41,147 nucleotides of DNA from an uncultured Bacillota bacterium (GTDB lineage: Bacteria > Bacillota_I > Bacilli_A > Erysipelotrichales > Erysipelotrichaceae): contig CAMNFQ010000007.1 in assembly GCA_946537295.1 (NCBI GenBank), positions 1 through 41,147 of the forward strand, in the 5' to 3' direction. Within the stretch, counting starts at the first letter, position 1, and every line of letters starts with the position of its first letter. The notes under the pieces were generated by a model. That model saw nothing but the letters and a program-made list of their open reading frames with translations. It did no database searches and had not been told where the DNA came from. Position numbers and translations under genes: made by a program. Below, piece after piece: positions 18,428-29,382 of this stretch.

Positions 18428-18482
18428 ATTTTAACTCACAAGAAAGATAAGTCAATACAAACGCTTACATTTTTTTTGTCAA
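18428..18482 (-). promoter_or_regulatory. Promoter region with cre-like/LacI-type operator (ATGTAAGCGTTTGTA)
   Basis: Minus strand TTGACA-17-TGTATT and TTGACT-16-TAAAAT candidates; operator 18456-18470 matches WTGNAANCGNWNNCW with one mismatch. Confidence 0.55.
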
Positions 18483-18485
18483 ATA

Positions 18486-19571
18486 TTAAGGCAAAAAGCC
18501 AAGAAGAACACTGTTAAGCAATGCCAGATCTTTACATATAAGATGATTATCTTTAATTTCTAAAAGTTTGTTTCCTTCAATAATATCTTTAAATTCATTG
18601 ATAAAGTCTGTCTTATAAAGATCATTAAATCTTTGAATATCTAATCCATAGATTGTTCTTAGCGACATCATGATATGTTCAAATTTAAGATCATCTTTGT
18701 CCAGGATCAGATCTTCATCTTTATTACTGATATTTTCAAGATATTTGTTAAGAATCCTGGTGTTGGTATATCTTCTGTTTCCTATTTTTGATGATGCACC
18801 AACTGAAACGCCTAAGAAATCTTCATAGTTCCAATACGCAAGATTATGTTTTGATTCATATCCCCTTTTAGCGAAATTAGATACCTCATAATTAATGTAT
18901 CCTTTTTCTTTCAGATATGAGCGGATCAGATCATACATATCTGCTTCAGTATCTTCATCAAGCGGTTTATATCCTTTTTTGCCAAATACCGTGTTCTCTT
19001 CAATGGTTAATGAATAAATGGAAATATGTGGCACATTCAGATCACAGATATCTTCTAAAGATTTCTGTAGTATCTCAATGCTTTGGCCAGGTAAAGAATA
19101 CATCAGATCAACACTGATATTGTTGAAACCATTATCTTGTAATAGTCTGATCTTATTTCTGGCATCCGCAAAGCTGTGATGTCTGTTTAATGATTTTAGA
19201 ATATTATCATCACTGCTTTGAATACCCATTGAGATCCTGTTAACTCCATATTGTTTTAGAAGTTTTATCTTATCAATATCAATTGATTCCGGATTTACTT
19301 CTACGGTATATTCAAGGAAGTTCTTGCTGAAGGGAGAAATAAGCTTTAATAATTTTTCTAATTGATCACAAGAAAGACACGATGGTGTTCCTCCACCGAT
19401 ATAGATCGTCTCATAGAGATCTTTACATTCATTATGTATTTCCTGAGATAGCTTATTTAGCCATTTATCCACAAGATCATTCTTATAGACTTGATGGGCA
19501 AAGTCACAATAAAAACATATGGCATTGCAGAAAGGCACATGCACATATAGATGTTTAATTCTTGTCGTCAT
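18486..19571 (-). CDS. hemW: HemW-like radical SAM protein
   Basis: [35 protein letters not shown]. Confidence 0.92.
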   Translation of the reverse strand: MTTRIKHLYVHVPFCNAICFYCDFAHQVYKNDLVDKWLNKLSQEIHNECKDLYETIYIGGGTPSCLSCDQLEKLLKLISPFSKNFLEYTVEVNPESIDIDKIKLLKQYGVNRISMGIQSSDDNILKSLNRHHSFADARNKIRLLQDNGFNNISVDLMYSLPGQSIEILQKSLEDICDLNVPHISIYSLTIEENTVFGKKGYKPLDEDTEADMYDLIRSYLKEKGYINYEVSNFAKRGYESKHNLAYWNYEDFLGVSVGASSKIGNRRYTNTRILNKYLENISNKDEDLILDKDDLKFEHIMMSLRTIYGLDIQRFNDLYKTDFINEFKDIIEGNKLLEIKDNHLICKDLALLNSVLLGFLP

Positions 19572-21372
19572 CTAAAGCCAGTACAGCCATGAAAGCTTCC
19601 TGAGGTATTTCTACACTGCCTACTGCCTTCATACGCTTCTTGCCCTCTTTCTGTTTCTCTAACAGTTTCTTTTTACGTGAGATATCACCACCATAACATT
19701 TAGCCAGAACATCTTTACGTAATGATTTGATATTGGTACGGGCAAGTACTTTATTGCCAATTGCAGCCTGAATTGGAATCTCAAACTGCTGTTTAGGAAG
19801 GATCTCTTTCAGTTTTACAGTTATTGCCTGACCACGATTATAAGCAAAGTCACGATGTACGATAATACTCAAGGCATCAATGATCTCACCATTGATCAGG
19901 ATATCCATCTTGACCAGATTTGATTTACGATAACCTATCAGTTCATAGTCTAATGAAGCATATCCTCTTGATACGGATTTCAATTTATCGAAGTATTCAA
20001 AAATAATTTCTGACAAAGGCATTTCATAAATCAGCTGATTTCTATTGGAATCAATATAGATCATATCCTTGTAGATACCTCTTTTATCCTGAGATAACTG
20101 CATGATTGGTCCGATATATTCATTAGGAACCATGATAGACGCTTTGACATATGGTTCTTCAATGTATTCGATGATATTGGATTCCGGCATCATGGAAGGA
20201 TTATCGATATATTTGATCGTACCATCTGTAAGGGTAACTTTATATATGACAGATGGTGCAGTTGCGATCAGATTAAGATTGTATTCCCTTTCGAGTCTTT
20301 CCTGTACGACTTCCATATGAAGTAGTCCCAAAAAACCTAGACGGAAACCAAAACCTAAAGCTTTAGAAGATTCTGCTTCAAATGTCAGACTTGAATCATT
20401 GAGCTGCAGTTTCTCTAAAGCATCTCGAAGATCATTGTATTTATTGTTATCAGTTGGATACATACCACAATAGACCATCGGATTCATCTTGCGATAACCA
20501 GGCAAAGCCTGATCACAAGGTTTATATGCGTTAGTGATCGTATCACCGATATGAATATCCTGAATCGATTTAATGGAAGCACAAAGATATCCAACTTCAC
20601 CAGTGCTTAAACTGTTACGTTTAATTTCTCCTGGTGTTTTGACACCCAATTCGGTAACTTCGTATTCTGTATTAGTCTGCATAAAACGGATGTGATCGCC
20701 AACCTTTACACTTCCTTCTTTAATACAGATAAATACAACAACACCACGATATGAATCGTAGTAGGAATCAAAAACCAGAGCTTTCAATGGATCACTGGCT
20801 TCTCCTTTTGGACAAGGCAGATATTTAACGATTCCTTCCAGAACTTCTTCAACATTTAAACCAGTCTTTGCACTGATGCATGGTGCGTTGGAACAATCCA
20901 GTCCAATAACGTCTTCGATCTCTTTCTTGGTACGTTCAATATCGGCACTTGGAAGATCGATCTTATTGATAACCGGCAAGATCTCAAGATCATTATCAAG
21001 AGCCAGATAGGTATTTGCGAGTGTTTGCGCTTCAATGCCTTGCGATGCATCAACGACTAGTATTGCCCCATCACATGCCGCCAATGATCTTGATACTTCA
21101 TAAGTAAAGTCAACATGTCCCGGCGTATCGATCAGATGAAAAATATAATCAGATCCATCTTTGGCATGGTATTTGAGCTGTACGACATTAAGTTTGATTG
21201 TAATGCCTCTTTCTCTTTCCAGTTCCAGAGAATCAAGGATCTGATCCTGCATTTCCCTTTTAGAAACAGTATCAGTCAGCTCCAGAATTCTATCTGCCAA
21301 GGTCGACTTGCCGTGGTCGATATGAGCGATTATCGAAAAATTTCTGATCTTATTCTTATCCAATTCTTTCAC
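19555..21372 (-). CDS. lepA: Elongation factor 4 (LepA)
   Basis: [36 protein letters not shown]-terminal [26 protein letters not shown]. Confidence 0.97.
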   Translation of the reverse strand: MKELDKNKIRNFSIIAHIDHGKSTLADRILELTDTVSKREMQDQILDSLELERERGITIKLNVVQLKYHAKDGSDYIFHLIDTPGHVDFTYEVSRSLAACDGAILVVDASQGIEAQTLANTYLALDNDLEILPVINKIDLPSADIERTKKEIEDVIGLDCSNAPCISAKTGLNVEEVLEGIVKYLPCPKGEASDPLKALVFDSYYDSYRGVVVFICIKEGSVKVGDHIRFMQTNTEYEVTELGVKTPGEIKRNSLSTGEVGYLCASIKSIQDIHIGDTITNAYKPCDQALPGYRKMNPMVYCGMYPTDNNKYNDLRDALEKLQLNDSSLTFEAESSKALGFGFRLGFLGLLHMEVVQERLEREYNLNLIATAPSVIYKVTLTDGTIKYIDNPSMMPESNIIEYIEEPYVKASIMVPNEYIGPIMQLSQDKRGIYKDMIYIDSNRNQLIYEMPLSEIIFEYFDKLKSVSRGYASLDYELIGYRKSNLVKMDILINGEIIDALSIIVHRDFAYNRGQAITVKLKEILPKQQFEIPIQAAIGNKVLARTNIKSLRKDVLAKCYGGDISRKKKLLEKQKEGKKRMKAVGSVEIPQEAFMAVLALDDDKN

Positions 21373-22294
21373 CTACCAGATTTCTTCCAGCACCATTATA
21401 GAAAGAATGGGCATCCATTGTATTCTTACCCTCAGGTCTGATCTTAAATACTTTGATAAAACCGTTAAGACAATCAATCCTGAGATATTCATTTTCTAAA
21501 CCTTTAAATACTGATGGTTCAACATTATCATCATATTCAAAGAAGGCATCAAAGATCTTATATTTCTTATTGTTCAATACAAAATAACAACCAGGATTAT
21601 CTAAAAGACCTCTGATATGGTTATAGACATTTAAGACGTCATCGTTAAAACTGATCTGTTCAATTTCCTTTTCCAGATTATAGGCATAAGTTGCTTCATC
21701 GTTGTTCTGCTTGATTGCCTTAAAATCACCTTCAAAAAACTTAGGCAGAAATTCCAGAAGCATTTCTAAAGAAAGTTTAGATAGTTTATCAAACAAAGTT
21801 GTATTAGTATCATGAATATCAATATCAATACTCTTCTGATAAAGGATATCCCCTTCATCCATCTTTTCGTTCATATACATGATGCTCATACCCGTCGTCT
21901 TTTCGCCATTAATGATGCAACGCTGTATAGGAGCACCACCACGATATTTAGGAAGAAGTGATCCATGAGTATTGATACATTTATATTTGGGGTAATCCAA
22001 AAGCTGCTTTGGAACGATCTGGCCATATGCAGATGTAATAATAAGGTCAGGCTTGAAAGCGATCACTTCTTCAAAGTCAGTTCTGATCTTATTTGGTGTA
22101 ACAACTTCAAGTCCAAGTTCTAAAGCTTTCTGTTTTACTTCAGATGGTCTAAGTTCGTGTTTTCTGCCAAAGGCCTTGTCCGGCTGAGAAACAACACCGA
22201 CAATATTGTATCCAGCTTCATAGAGCCCTGATAGAATATCTGCGGCAAATTTAGGAGTCCCCATAAAGACAATTCTGTGTTCATACTTGTTCAT
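21356..22294 (-). CDS. fmt: Methionyl-tRNA formyltransferase
   Basis: [31 protein letters not shown]. Confidence 0.96.
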   Translation of the reverse strand: MNKYEHRIVFMGTPKFAADILSGLYEAGYNIVGVVSQPDKAFGRKHELRPSEVKQKALELGLEVVTPNKIRTDFEEVIAFKPDLIITSAYGQIVPKQLLDYPKYKCINTHGSLLPKYRGGAPIQRCIINGEKTTGMSIMYMNEKMDEGDILYQKSIDIDIHDTNTTLFDKLSKLSLEMLLEFLPKFFEGDFKAIKQNNDEATYAYNLEKEIEQISFNDDVLNVYNHIRGLLDNPGCYFVLNNKKYKIFDAFFEYDDNVEPSVFKGLENEYLRIDCLNGFIKVFKIRPEGKNTMDAHSFYNGAGRNLVGERIG

Positions 22295-22318
22295 AACATT
22301 AATATTATACAGTATTTA

Positions 22319-22347
22319 TTGCTTTTTTTAGGTCTTTTGCTTATAAT
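22319..22347 (+). promoter_or_regulatory. Promoter of rpsT: TTGCTT-17-TATAAT
   Basis: -35 at 22319-22324, -10 at 22342-22347, upstream of AAGGAGG RBS. Confidence 0.7.
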
Positions 22348-22375
22348 AAGAAAGCGAATTAGGTAAGGAGGATCT

Positions 22376-22639
22376 ATGGCAAATATTAAGTCTCAAAAGA
22401 AGAGAGCTTTAACAAATGCTAAGGCAAACTTAAAGAACAATGCTGAAAAGTCTCAGTTAAAGACAGCTATGAAAAAAGTAAAAGCTGCAGTTGCTGCTAA
22501 TGATAAAGAAACTGCTGTTAAGGCATTTAACGAAGCAAACTCACTTCTTGATAAAGCAGCTACAAGCCATTTAAAACATAAAAATTATGTTGCAAGACAA
22601 AAAGCTCGTTTAGCTAAAGAAGTTGCAACATTAGGTTAA
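22376..22639 (+). CDS. rpsT: 30S ribosomal protein S20
   Basis: MANIKSQKKRALTNAKANLKNN...LDKAATSHLKHKNYVARQKARLAK. Confidence 0.96.
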   Translation: MANIKSQKKRALTNAKANLKNNAEKSQLKTAMKKVKAAVAANDKETAVKAFNEANSLLDKAATSHLKHKNYVARQKARLAKEVATLG

Positions 22640-22649
22640 GCAAGAATTC

Positions 22650-22665
22650 AGCACCGTATGGTGCT
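22650..22665 (+). terminator. rpsT terminator AGCACCGTATGGTGCT-TTTT
   Basis: Hairpin plus T run. Confidence 0.8.
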
Positions 22666-22686
22666 TTTTCTTTACCTATAATAAAA

Positions 22687-22710
22687 GACAGTTTCAAATA
22701 TGAAACTGTC
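22687..22710 (-). terminator. glgP operon terminator GACAGTTTCA...TGAAACTGTC
   Basis: Perfect 10-bp inverted repeat; T-rich on minus side. Confidence 0.75.
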
Positions 22711-22729
22711 ATTTTTAGTAATTGATATG

Positions 22730-25159
22730 TTATCCAACCTTTTTGATATGCCAAATTTCATTTGCATATTCTTCGATAGTTCTATCAGATGAGAAATATG
22801 CAGATTTAGCAATATTGATAAGACATTTCTTTGCCCATACACTTGGATTGGCATATAACTGATATACCTTATCATGAGCTTCGCAATAAGAATCGAAATC
22901 TGCAAGAATGAAGTATTCATCGTTTCTTAACAGGAATTCATCAGCAATATCCTTGAAATCATCATGGATATCAGACCAGGTGTTATCTCTGAAGGAATCA
23001 ATGATTCTTCTTAACATAGGATTGTTCTCATAATACTCATAGGCGTTGTAGTATCCTTTTCTGAGTTCATGGATTTCATCCTCATGCTTACCAAAGATTA
23101 CACAGTTATCATCACCGACAAGTTCTCTGATCTCAACATTGGCTCCATCAAGAGTACCTAAGGTAATAGCACCGTTCATCATGAACTTCATATTACCAGT
23201 ACCAGAAGCTTCTTTACCTGCTGTAGAGATCTGTTCAGAGATATCAGATGCCGGCATCAGTTTTTCGGCAACTGTTACACGATAGTTTGGTATAAAGACA
23301 ACCTGAATATACTTATTGACATCAGGATCATTATTGATCTTTTCAGCTACGCAATTGATCAGCTTGATAACTTTCTTGGCAAATTTATATGAACTAGCTG
23401 CCTTTGCACCAAATAAGAATGTTGTCTTTGGTACTTTAAAGTTAGGATCATCCTTAATGCGGAAATACAGTGATATTACATACATGATATCAAGCAACTG
23501 TCTCTTATAAGCATGGAGACGTTTAGCGATTGAATCAAAGATAGAATCAGGATCCAGATCGATATCATAATTCTTTTCCAGCCATTCAGCAAGCTGAACT
23601 TTCTTGAGATGTTTAACTTCCAAAAACTGTTTCTGCAGTTTAGGATCATCAACATGTTTCATCAGATCTCCGATCTTATTGAAATCACTTCTGAACTTAG
23701 GACCGATATATTTTTCAATCAGTGAAGTGAGTTCAGGGTTAGCATACATCAGCCAACGACGTGGAGTGATACCGTTTGTCTTATTGTTGAATTTTTCAGG
23801 ATAGATCTCATAGAAATCTCTGAATGTATCATTCTTGATGATATTGGTATGGATCTTTGCAACACCGTTGACAGAGAATGAACCAACAATAGAAAGATAT
23901 GCCATTCTGACATTTCCGTCATTAATGATACATACAGAATCAATAAAGTTATGTTTCTTGCCCATAGCGATAAGTTCACGCTTGAACTGACGATCGATCT
24001 CTTCAATAATCAGATAAATTCTAGGCAGAAGTTTCTGAATGTATTCAACAGGCCATTTTTCCAGAGCTTCTTGCATAACAGTATGATTTGTATAGGCGAA
24101 AGTATGGGTAACGATTTCCCAAGCTCTATCCCAAGGAATGCCATACTCGTCCATAAACAGTCTCATCAGTTCAGGTACAGCCAATGCAGGATGCGTATCA
24201 TTTAACTGGATAACAACCTTATCAGCGAAATTATCCAATGTACCATAAACTTTCAAATGGTCATTAATAATTGATTGTAAACCAGCAGCTACAAAGAAAT
24301 ACTCCTGTTTGATTCTCAGGTACTTACCTTTTTCAGTTGAATCATCCGGATAAAGATTAAGACAGATATCTTCAACATCGGCAAGATACTTACGATAATC
24401 TCTTCCACTTGGAAGATCATCAGATGGTTCAGCATTCCACATTCTTAAGGTATTGGATACTGATTTATTAGAACCAACGATTGGCATATCATATGGAACA
24501 GCCAGAACGTGTTCAGTATCTTTACGATGGAATTCAAGATCACCCTTTTCATTTCTGGTAATATCAACATAGCCATAGAATCTGACATCAACAGACTTGC
24601 TGGCTTTTCTGACTTCCCATGGGTTTTCTATTCTTAACCACTGATCAGGAACTTCAACCTGTTCATTATTTATTGTAAGCTGTTTAAACAGACCGTTTTT
24701 ATATCTGATGGTATTTCCAGAACCTGGATAATTCAAGGTAGCTAATGAATCCAGGAAACATGCAGCAAGTCTTCCCAGACCACCATTACCCAGACCAGCA
24801 TCTGTTTCAACATCCTCAATATCATTGATATCAACACCTAGCTCATTGAGACCTTCTTTAACAACATCATAGATGCCTAATGACATCAGATTGTTTCTTA
24901 ACATTCTTCCCAAAAGGAACTCAAGTGAGAAATAATAAACCTGTTTTAGATTCTCGCCTCTGACAGAGTGCTTTGTCTCACGCCAGTCTTCCAGCATATA
25001 TGTCTTGACCATCTGAGATAAGACGACATATTTTTCAATAAGACCAGTTTCATTCAGTTCTTTACCGTATTGAATATGAGCAAAATAATCAAAATATTCA
25101 ATAAATGAATTCTTATTCTTAAATGCTTCATTACGGTAATTCTTAAATTTATTTGCCAT
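22730..25159 (-). CDS. glgP: Glycogen/maltodextrin phosphorylase
   Basis: DAGLGNGGLGRLAACFLDS, EASGTGNMKFMMNGAITLGTLDGANVEI PLP site. Confidence 0.96.
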   Translation of the reverse strand: MANKFKNYRNEAFKNKNSFIEYFDYFAHIQYGKELNETGLIEKYVVLSQMVKTYMLEDWRETKHSVRGENLKQVYYFSLEFLLGRMLRNNLMSLGIYDVVKEGLNELGVDINDIEDVETDAGLGNGGLGRLAACFLDSLATLNYPGSGNTIRYKNGLFKQLTINNEQVEVPDQWLRIENPWEVRKASKSVDVRFYGYVDITRNEKGDLEFHRKDTEHVLAVPYDMPIVGSNKSVSNTLRMWNAEPSDDLPSGRDYRKYLADVEDICLNLYPDDSTEKGKYLRIKQEYFFVAAGLQSIINDHLKVYGTLDNFADKVVIQLNDTHPALAVPELMRLFMDEYGIPWDRAWEIVTHTFAYTNHTVMQEALEKWPVEYIQKLLPRIYLIIEEIDRQFKRELIAMGKKHNFIDSVCIINDGNVRMAYLSIVGSFSVNGVAKIHTNIIKNDTFRDFYEIYPEKFNNKTNGITPRRWLMYANPELTSLIEKYIGPKFRSDFNKIGDLMKHVDDPKLQKQFLEVKHLKKVQLAEWLEKNYDIDLDPDSIFDSIAKRLHAYKRQLLDIMYVISLYFRIKDDPNFKVPKTTFLFGAKAASSYKFAKKVIKLINCVAEKINNDPDVNKYIQVVFIPNYRVTVAEKLMPASDISEQISTAGKEASGTGNMKFMMNGAITLGTLDGANVEIRELVGDDNCVIFGKHEDEIHELRKGYYNAYEYYENNPMLRRIIDSFRDNTWSDIHDDFKDIADEFLLRNDEYFILADFDSYCEAHDKVYQLYANPSVWAKKCLINIAKSAYFSSDRTIEEYANEIWHIKKVG

Positions 25160-25173
25160 AAAATTTACCTCGG

Positions 25174-25818
25174 TTATTTATTATACATTATCTTGTCTAT
25201 TTCTACTATTTTTTTATATAAGCTCTCTTTATGCGATTTTTCATAGATTTTTTGATAGCGATCCTTAAGATCATTAAGATATTCTAAAAAGATATTATCC
25301 CTGCGTTTTAATAGTACAGGACCATATTCTATTTCAGTTTCAGAATATGGATCGTGGAAATCACTGTTGAACTTAATGACCTGATAGAAAAAGCCATCAT
25401 AGACGATCTGTTCATCAATTATTGTTAGATTATGATCAGAAAGATAAGTTCTGAGTTTATCAACGTCTGTATTGGATTGAACGATAAATGAATCGTATTT
25501 GTTGATATCACAATTATCAAGGATATGTTCAATCGTATAATAGCCCATGCCGGAAATAACAACTGTTTCAACATCATCAGGCGCATTCATCAGACCATCA
25601 GATAATACAGGAATGACTTTGTATTTTAATCTGAATCTTTCAATATTATCTTTAGCGTTATTTAATGGTCCTTTTGCGATCTCACCAGCATAGGCTTTCT
25701 GAGTTATGCCATGCTGTATCAAAAAACAAGGTAGTAAAGCGTGGTCTGAACCCACGTCAAATACTACCTTATTATTATCAATCATTTCTGCTATCGTTTT
25801 TAAACGTTTTGAAAGCAT
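25174..25818 (-). CDS. trmK: tRNA (adenine(22)-N(1))-methyltransferase TrmK
   Basis: LSKRLKTIAEMI, DVGSDHALLPCFLI, VVISGMGYYTIEHIL; next to rpoD. Confidence 0.92.
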   Translation of the reverse strand: MLSKRLKTIAEMIDNNKVVFDVGSDHALLPCFLIQHGITQKAYAGEIAKGPLNNAKDNIERFRLKYKVIPVLSDGLMNAPDDVETVVISGMGYYTIEHILDNCDINKYDSFIVQSNTDVDKLRTYLSDHNLTIIDEQIVYDGFFYQVIKFNSDFHDPYSETEIEYGPVLLKRRDNIFLEYLNDLKDRYQKIYEKSHKESLYKKIVEIDKIMYNK

Positions 25819-27653
25819 TATTTCTTGTCTTCCAAGAATTCTCTTAATCTCTTACTCTTGGTTGGATTCTTGAGTTTTCTTAAAGCCTTAGCTTCGATCT
25901 GTCTGATACGTTCACGAGTGACATCAAACTCCTTACCAACTTCTTCCAGAGTTCGCGTACGACCATCTTCCAGACCAAATCTTAATCTGATAACTTTTTC
26001 TTCTCTATCAGTAAGAGTTGATAGAATCAGATCGATTTCATCTTTAAGAAGTTCATTATTAGCATACTGATCAGGAGACATTGCGTCCTTATCTTCAATG
26101 AAGTCACCAAGATGAGAATCATCTTCTTCACCGATAGGTGTTTCCAAGGAAACTGGATCAAGGGCGATCTTCTGGATCTCTCTGACTTTATCAGCCGTCA
26201 TACCTGAACCCATTCTGTTTGCGATCTCTTCCGCAGAAGGATCTCTACCAAGTTCCTGAACCAGCTGACGCTGAATTCTGGTCATCTTGTTTATTGTTTC
26301 GACCATATGAACAGGAATTCTGATCGTTCTTGCCTGGTCGGCAATAGCTCTAGTTATGGCCTGTCTGATCCACCATGTTGCATAAGTTGAAAATTTAAAT
26401 CCCTTAGTGTAATCAAATTTATCAACAGCTTTGATTAAACCCATATTACCTTCCTGGATCAGATCAAGGAATAACATTCCTCTGCCAGTATATTTCTTAG
26501 CAATCGCAACAACAAGTCTCAGGTTAGCACTTATCAGTTCATTCTTGGCTTCAATACCGTCCTGAACAGCTTTAGTGTCTTTAGGATGCTTAAGACCTTT
26601 TTCGATTCTTTTGGCGATTACAACTTCCTCATCTGCTTTTAGCAGAGGAACTCTACCTATCTCTTTAAGATACATTTTGACAGGATCATTAACCTTGGTA
26701 TAGGTTGAAGCCTGTTCATAGTTGATGACGATATTCTTTTCAGAATCGTCATCATCAGAATCTTCTGATTCTTCTGAAGCCAGATAATCATCATCTTCCA
26801 GATCTTCTTCGTTATCTGATTCATCAATCAGATCAATATTGACATTAGAAAGCCAATCATAGAACTGATCAATCTCATCATCGCTCATTTCAAATCTGTC
26901 TAATGCATTAACAACATCAGACTGAACGATATCAACACCCTGTTTATTGAGTTCAACCAGATCATTTTTAAGATCTTCGATATCGTTATATTTTTTCTTA
27001 AGGCCTAAAGAAGATTTCTTATTCTTTTTAACAGCTTTGATTGCCTTACCATCAGAACCAATGATCTCTTTGATCATTTCATTCTTAGAAGCTTTTGTTT
27101 CTTTTTTCTCAGTTACTTTAGAACTGCTCTTTGCTTCTTTAGGATTCTTAACAGGTTCTGGTTGAGGCTTGACTACCTTTTTGATTGGTTTAGTCGAGAT
27201 CACAATCTGTTTTTTAGCCTTTTCCGGTTTCTTATCGACTTTCTTCTCGGTTTTCTTTTCTATTTTCTTTTCAACTTTTTTGACTTTATTATCAGCTTTA
27301 GCCTTTGTTACAGTGGCTTTAGCTTTTTTATCAGTCTTTTTTTCCGTCTTGAGAGTTTTCTTGCTGGTCTTATCAGCTTTCTTTGGAAGAGCAGCTTTCT
27401 TGGCTACCGGTTTAGAAACGACAGGTTTAGTTTTCTTTGTAACAGTCTTCTTGACAGCTTTAAGAGCCTTCTTTGGCTTTTCAGCAACTTTAGCACTTGT
27501 CTTTTTAACAACTGCTTTCTTTTCAACTTTCTTATCTGTTTTCTTCGCAACAGTCTTCTTGACAGTTGTCTTCTTGTTTGCCTGTAATGTCTTTTTTTCT
27601 TTTACAGGTTTTACCGTTTTTTTATCATTACTTTTCTTTACTTGTTTAGCCAT
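25818..27653 (-). CDS. rpoD: Primary sigma factor RpoD/SigA with Lys-rich N-terminal extension
   Basis: [99 protein letters not shown]; 611 aa with ~200 aa basic low-complexity N-terminus. Confidence 0.97.
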   Translation of the reverse strand: MAKQVKKSNDKKTVKPVKEKKTLQANKKTTVKKTVAKKTDKKVEKKAVVKKTSAKVAEKPKKALKAVKKTVTKKTKPVVSKPVAKKAALPKKADKTSKKTLKTEKKTDKKAKATVTKAKADNKVKKVEKKIEKKTEKKVDKKPEKAKKQIVISTKPIKKVVKPQPEPVKNPKEAKSSSKVTEKKETKASKNEMIKEIIGSDGKAIKAVKKNKKSSLGLKKKYNDIEDLKNDLVELNKQGVDIVQSDVVNALDRFEMSDDEIDQFYDWLSNVNIDLIDESDNEEDLEDDDYLASEESEDSDDDDSEKNIVINYEQASTYTKVNDPVKMYLKEIGRVPLLKADEEVVIAKRIEKGLKHPKDTKAVQDGIEAKNELISANLRLVVAIAKKYTGRGMLFLDLIQEGNMGLIKAVDKFDYTKGFKFSTYATWWIRQAITRAIADQARTIRIPVHMVETINKMTRIQRQLVQELGRDPSAEEIANRMGSGMTADKVREIQKIALDPVSLETPIGEEDDSHLGDFIEDKDAMSPDQYANNELLKDEIDLILSTLTDREEKVIRLRFGLEDGRTRTLEEVGKEFDVTRERIRQIEAKALRKLKNPTKSKRLREFLEDKK

Positions 27654-29382
27654 TATTGCCTCCCAATTCTCTAATCAGTTTTTCGTATTCTCTCAGATAT
27701 TCGATTGCTTTTGCAGGATCCACGGTAGATATTGCGTCAATCTTATTCTTCAGATCAGCCATTTTTCTTTTCTTGATCTCAATCTTGACTTTATCTATCG
27801 CACCATCAAGGCTTTCTTCATCAAAATCACTTGGCAGGGTTTCAACCAGAGCCAGATTGGAGATCAGATCTTTGATATTATCGTCAGTTGTCTCATCATA
27901 GATTCGTGATAAAGAACATTTTTCATTTTTACGATAGTCATCAACAATCAGCATCGCCAGTTTCTGGTTATTGTCATCCAGCATACAGCCAAGCTTTCTC
28001 TGATAGATATCCAATGCTTTTCTTGACAAGGAAATCTGAGCTAATATAAGATACTCTGCTTTGGTCAATCCGTCAATAGAAAAGCTGATATCCGCTACCT
28101 TTCTATTATACTCTACTTTTCTGTTATCCTGAGCTACTCTTTTCCTTATTTTAGTTAATTCATAAAGCTCATTTAGATAATTATCACGATCATATTCATC
28201 TTTGATCTTTTCGATCAGATTACTTAAGACGATCGTCATCGTTTTGCGATCATTATAGTTATCAAGATTGTACATCTTCTTGTAGTAGCCAAACGCAAAA
28301 TCAATGAAGGAAATCTGCTTTGCTTCAAGATCTCTTAAAGCATTCTTGCCATACTGATTGATGATCTCATCCGGATCCAACTCAGTCTGATTATCAATGA
28401 CAAGTACTTCTGCTCCAGCTTCTAAAAGCATCTCACCAAGTTTCATATTGGCATTCTGACCGGCTTTATCGCCATCATATGACAAAACAATCTTTTTATT
28501 TAGCGAAAGTAATAGTTCAAGCTGTTTTCTGGTGCAGGCAGTACCAAGGGTTGCGACTACATTGGTCTTACCAGCCCGATAATAGGCAATGACATCCATT
28601 ACGCCTTCACATACGATAATATAACCGGCTTTTCTGGCTGATTCATAGGCACGATGATAATTATAGAGATTATCACCTTTTGTATATATGACGTTATCAT
28701 TTGAATTTATATATTTTGAATCAGAAATACCTTTATAATCTCTGGCAGTAAAGGCAATAGGATTGCCATCACGATCATGAATCGGAAATACAATCCTGTT
28801 ATAGAAGACATCAGCCATTCCATTTGAAAGCATACGACAGACACCGGTCTTTATCATATCTTCATCTTTAAAGCCATGATTCTTCAGATATTCATAGATC
28901 TTGTTGTTTTCCGGATTTAAACCGATATTGAAGTATTCAACGACATCTTTATCCAGACCTCTTTTATTAAGATAATTCAAAGCTTCTTCACCAGCTTTAG
29001 ATGCACTAAGCAAATATGATGTATAAGCGATCATCGCACTTAACAGATCATAATATGGTTGAAATTTAGATACTTTCTTTGGAGCTGTATCAATTTCAAT
29101 TGGTTTACCAATGATCTTGGCAACTTCACCAACAGCTTCTGGAAAAGAAATCTTTTTAAAATTGGAAACAAAAGTAAATACATTACCGCCATTTCCACAG
29201 ACAAAGCATTTATAGATCTGTTTATCTTGGGAAATAGAAAGTGAAGGATCATGATCATCATGAAAAGGACAAACAGCCGAATAGCTTTTGCCCTTTTTCT
29301 GAAGTGGAAGATAGTGACCGATAACATCTACAATATCGGCACTGTTCCTTATATCATTAATTACTTCCTCAGTAAGTTTCAT
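27646..29382 (-). CDS. dnaG: DNA primase
   Basis: [32 protein letters not shown] zinc finger; [24 protein letters not shown]. Confidence 0.96.
   Translation of the reverse strand: MKLTEEVINDIRNSADIVDVIGHYLPLQKKGKSYSAVCPFHDDHDPSLSISQDKQIYKCFVCGNGGNVFTFVSNFKKISFPEAVGEVAKIIGKPIEIDTAPKKVSKFQPYYDLLSAMIAYTSYLLSASKAGEEALNYLNKRGLDKDVVEYFNIGLNPENNKIYEYLKNHGFKDEDMIKTGVCRMLSNGMADVFYNRIVFPIHDRDGNPIAFTARDYKGISDSKYINSNDNVIYTKGDNLYNYHRAYESARKAGYIIVCEGVMDVIAYYRAGKTNVVATLGTACTRKQLELLLSLNKKIVLSYDGDKAGQNANMKLGEMLLEAGAEVLVIDNQTELDPDEIINQYGKNALRDLEAKQISFIDFAFGYYKKMYNLDNYNDRKTMTIVLSNLIEKIKDEYDRDNYLNELYELTKIRKRVAQDNRKVEYNRKVADISFSIDGLTKAEYLILAQISLSRKALDIYQRKLGCMLDDNNQKLAMLIVDDYRKNEKCSLSRIYDETTDDNIKDLISNLALVETLPSDFDEESLDGAIDKVKIEIKKRKMADLKNKIDAISTVDPAKAIEYLREYEKLIRELGGNNG

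Noticed and set aside
26947-27653. rpoD Lys-rich tract as an assembly or frameshift artefact
   Set aside because: The frame is continuous into the conserved sigma regions and the start overlaps the dnaG stop by 8 nt, as in a normal coupled operon.
27162-27909. Long + strand ORFs (141 aa, 246 aa) opposite rpoD/dnaG
   Set aside because: Phe/Leu/Ser-rich translations are the antisense of the Lys-rich AAG/AAA tract of rpoD. No RBS or protein-like composition.
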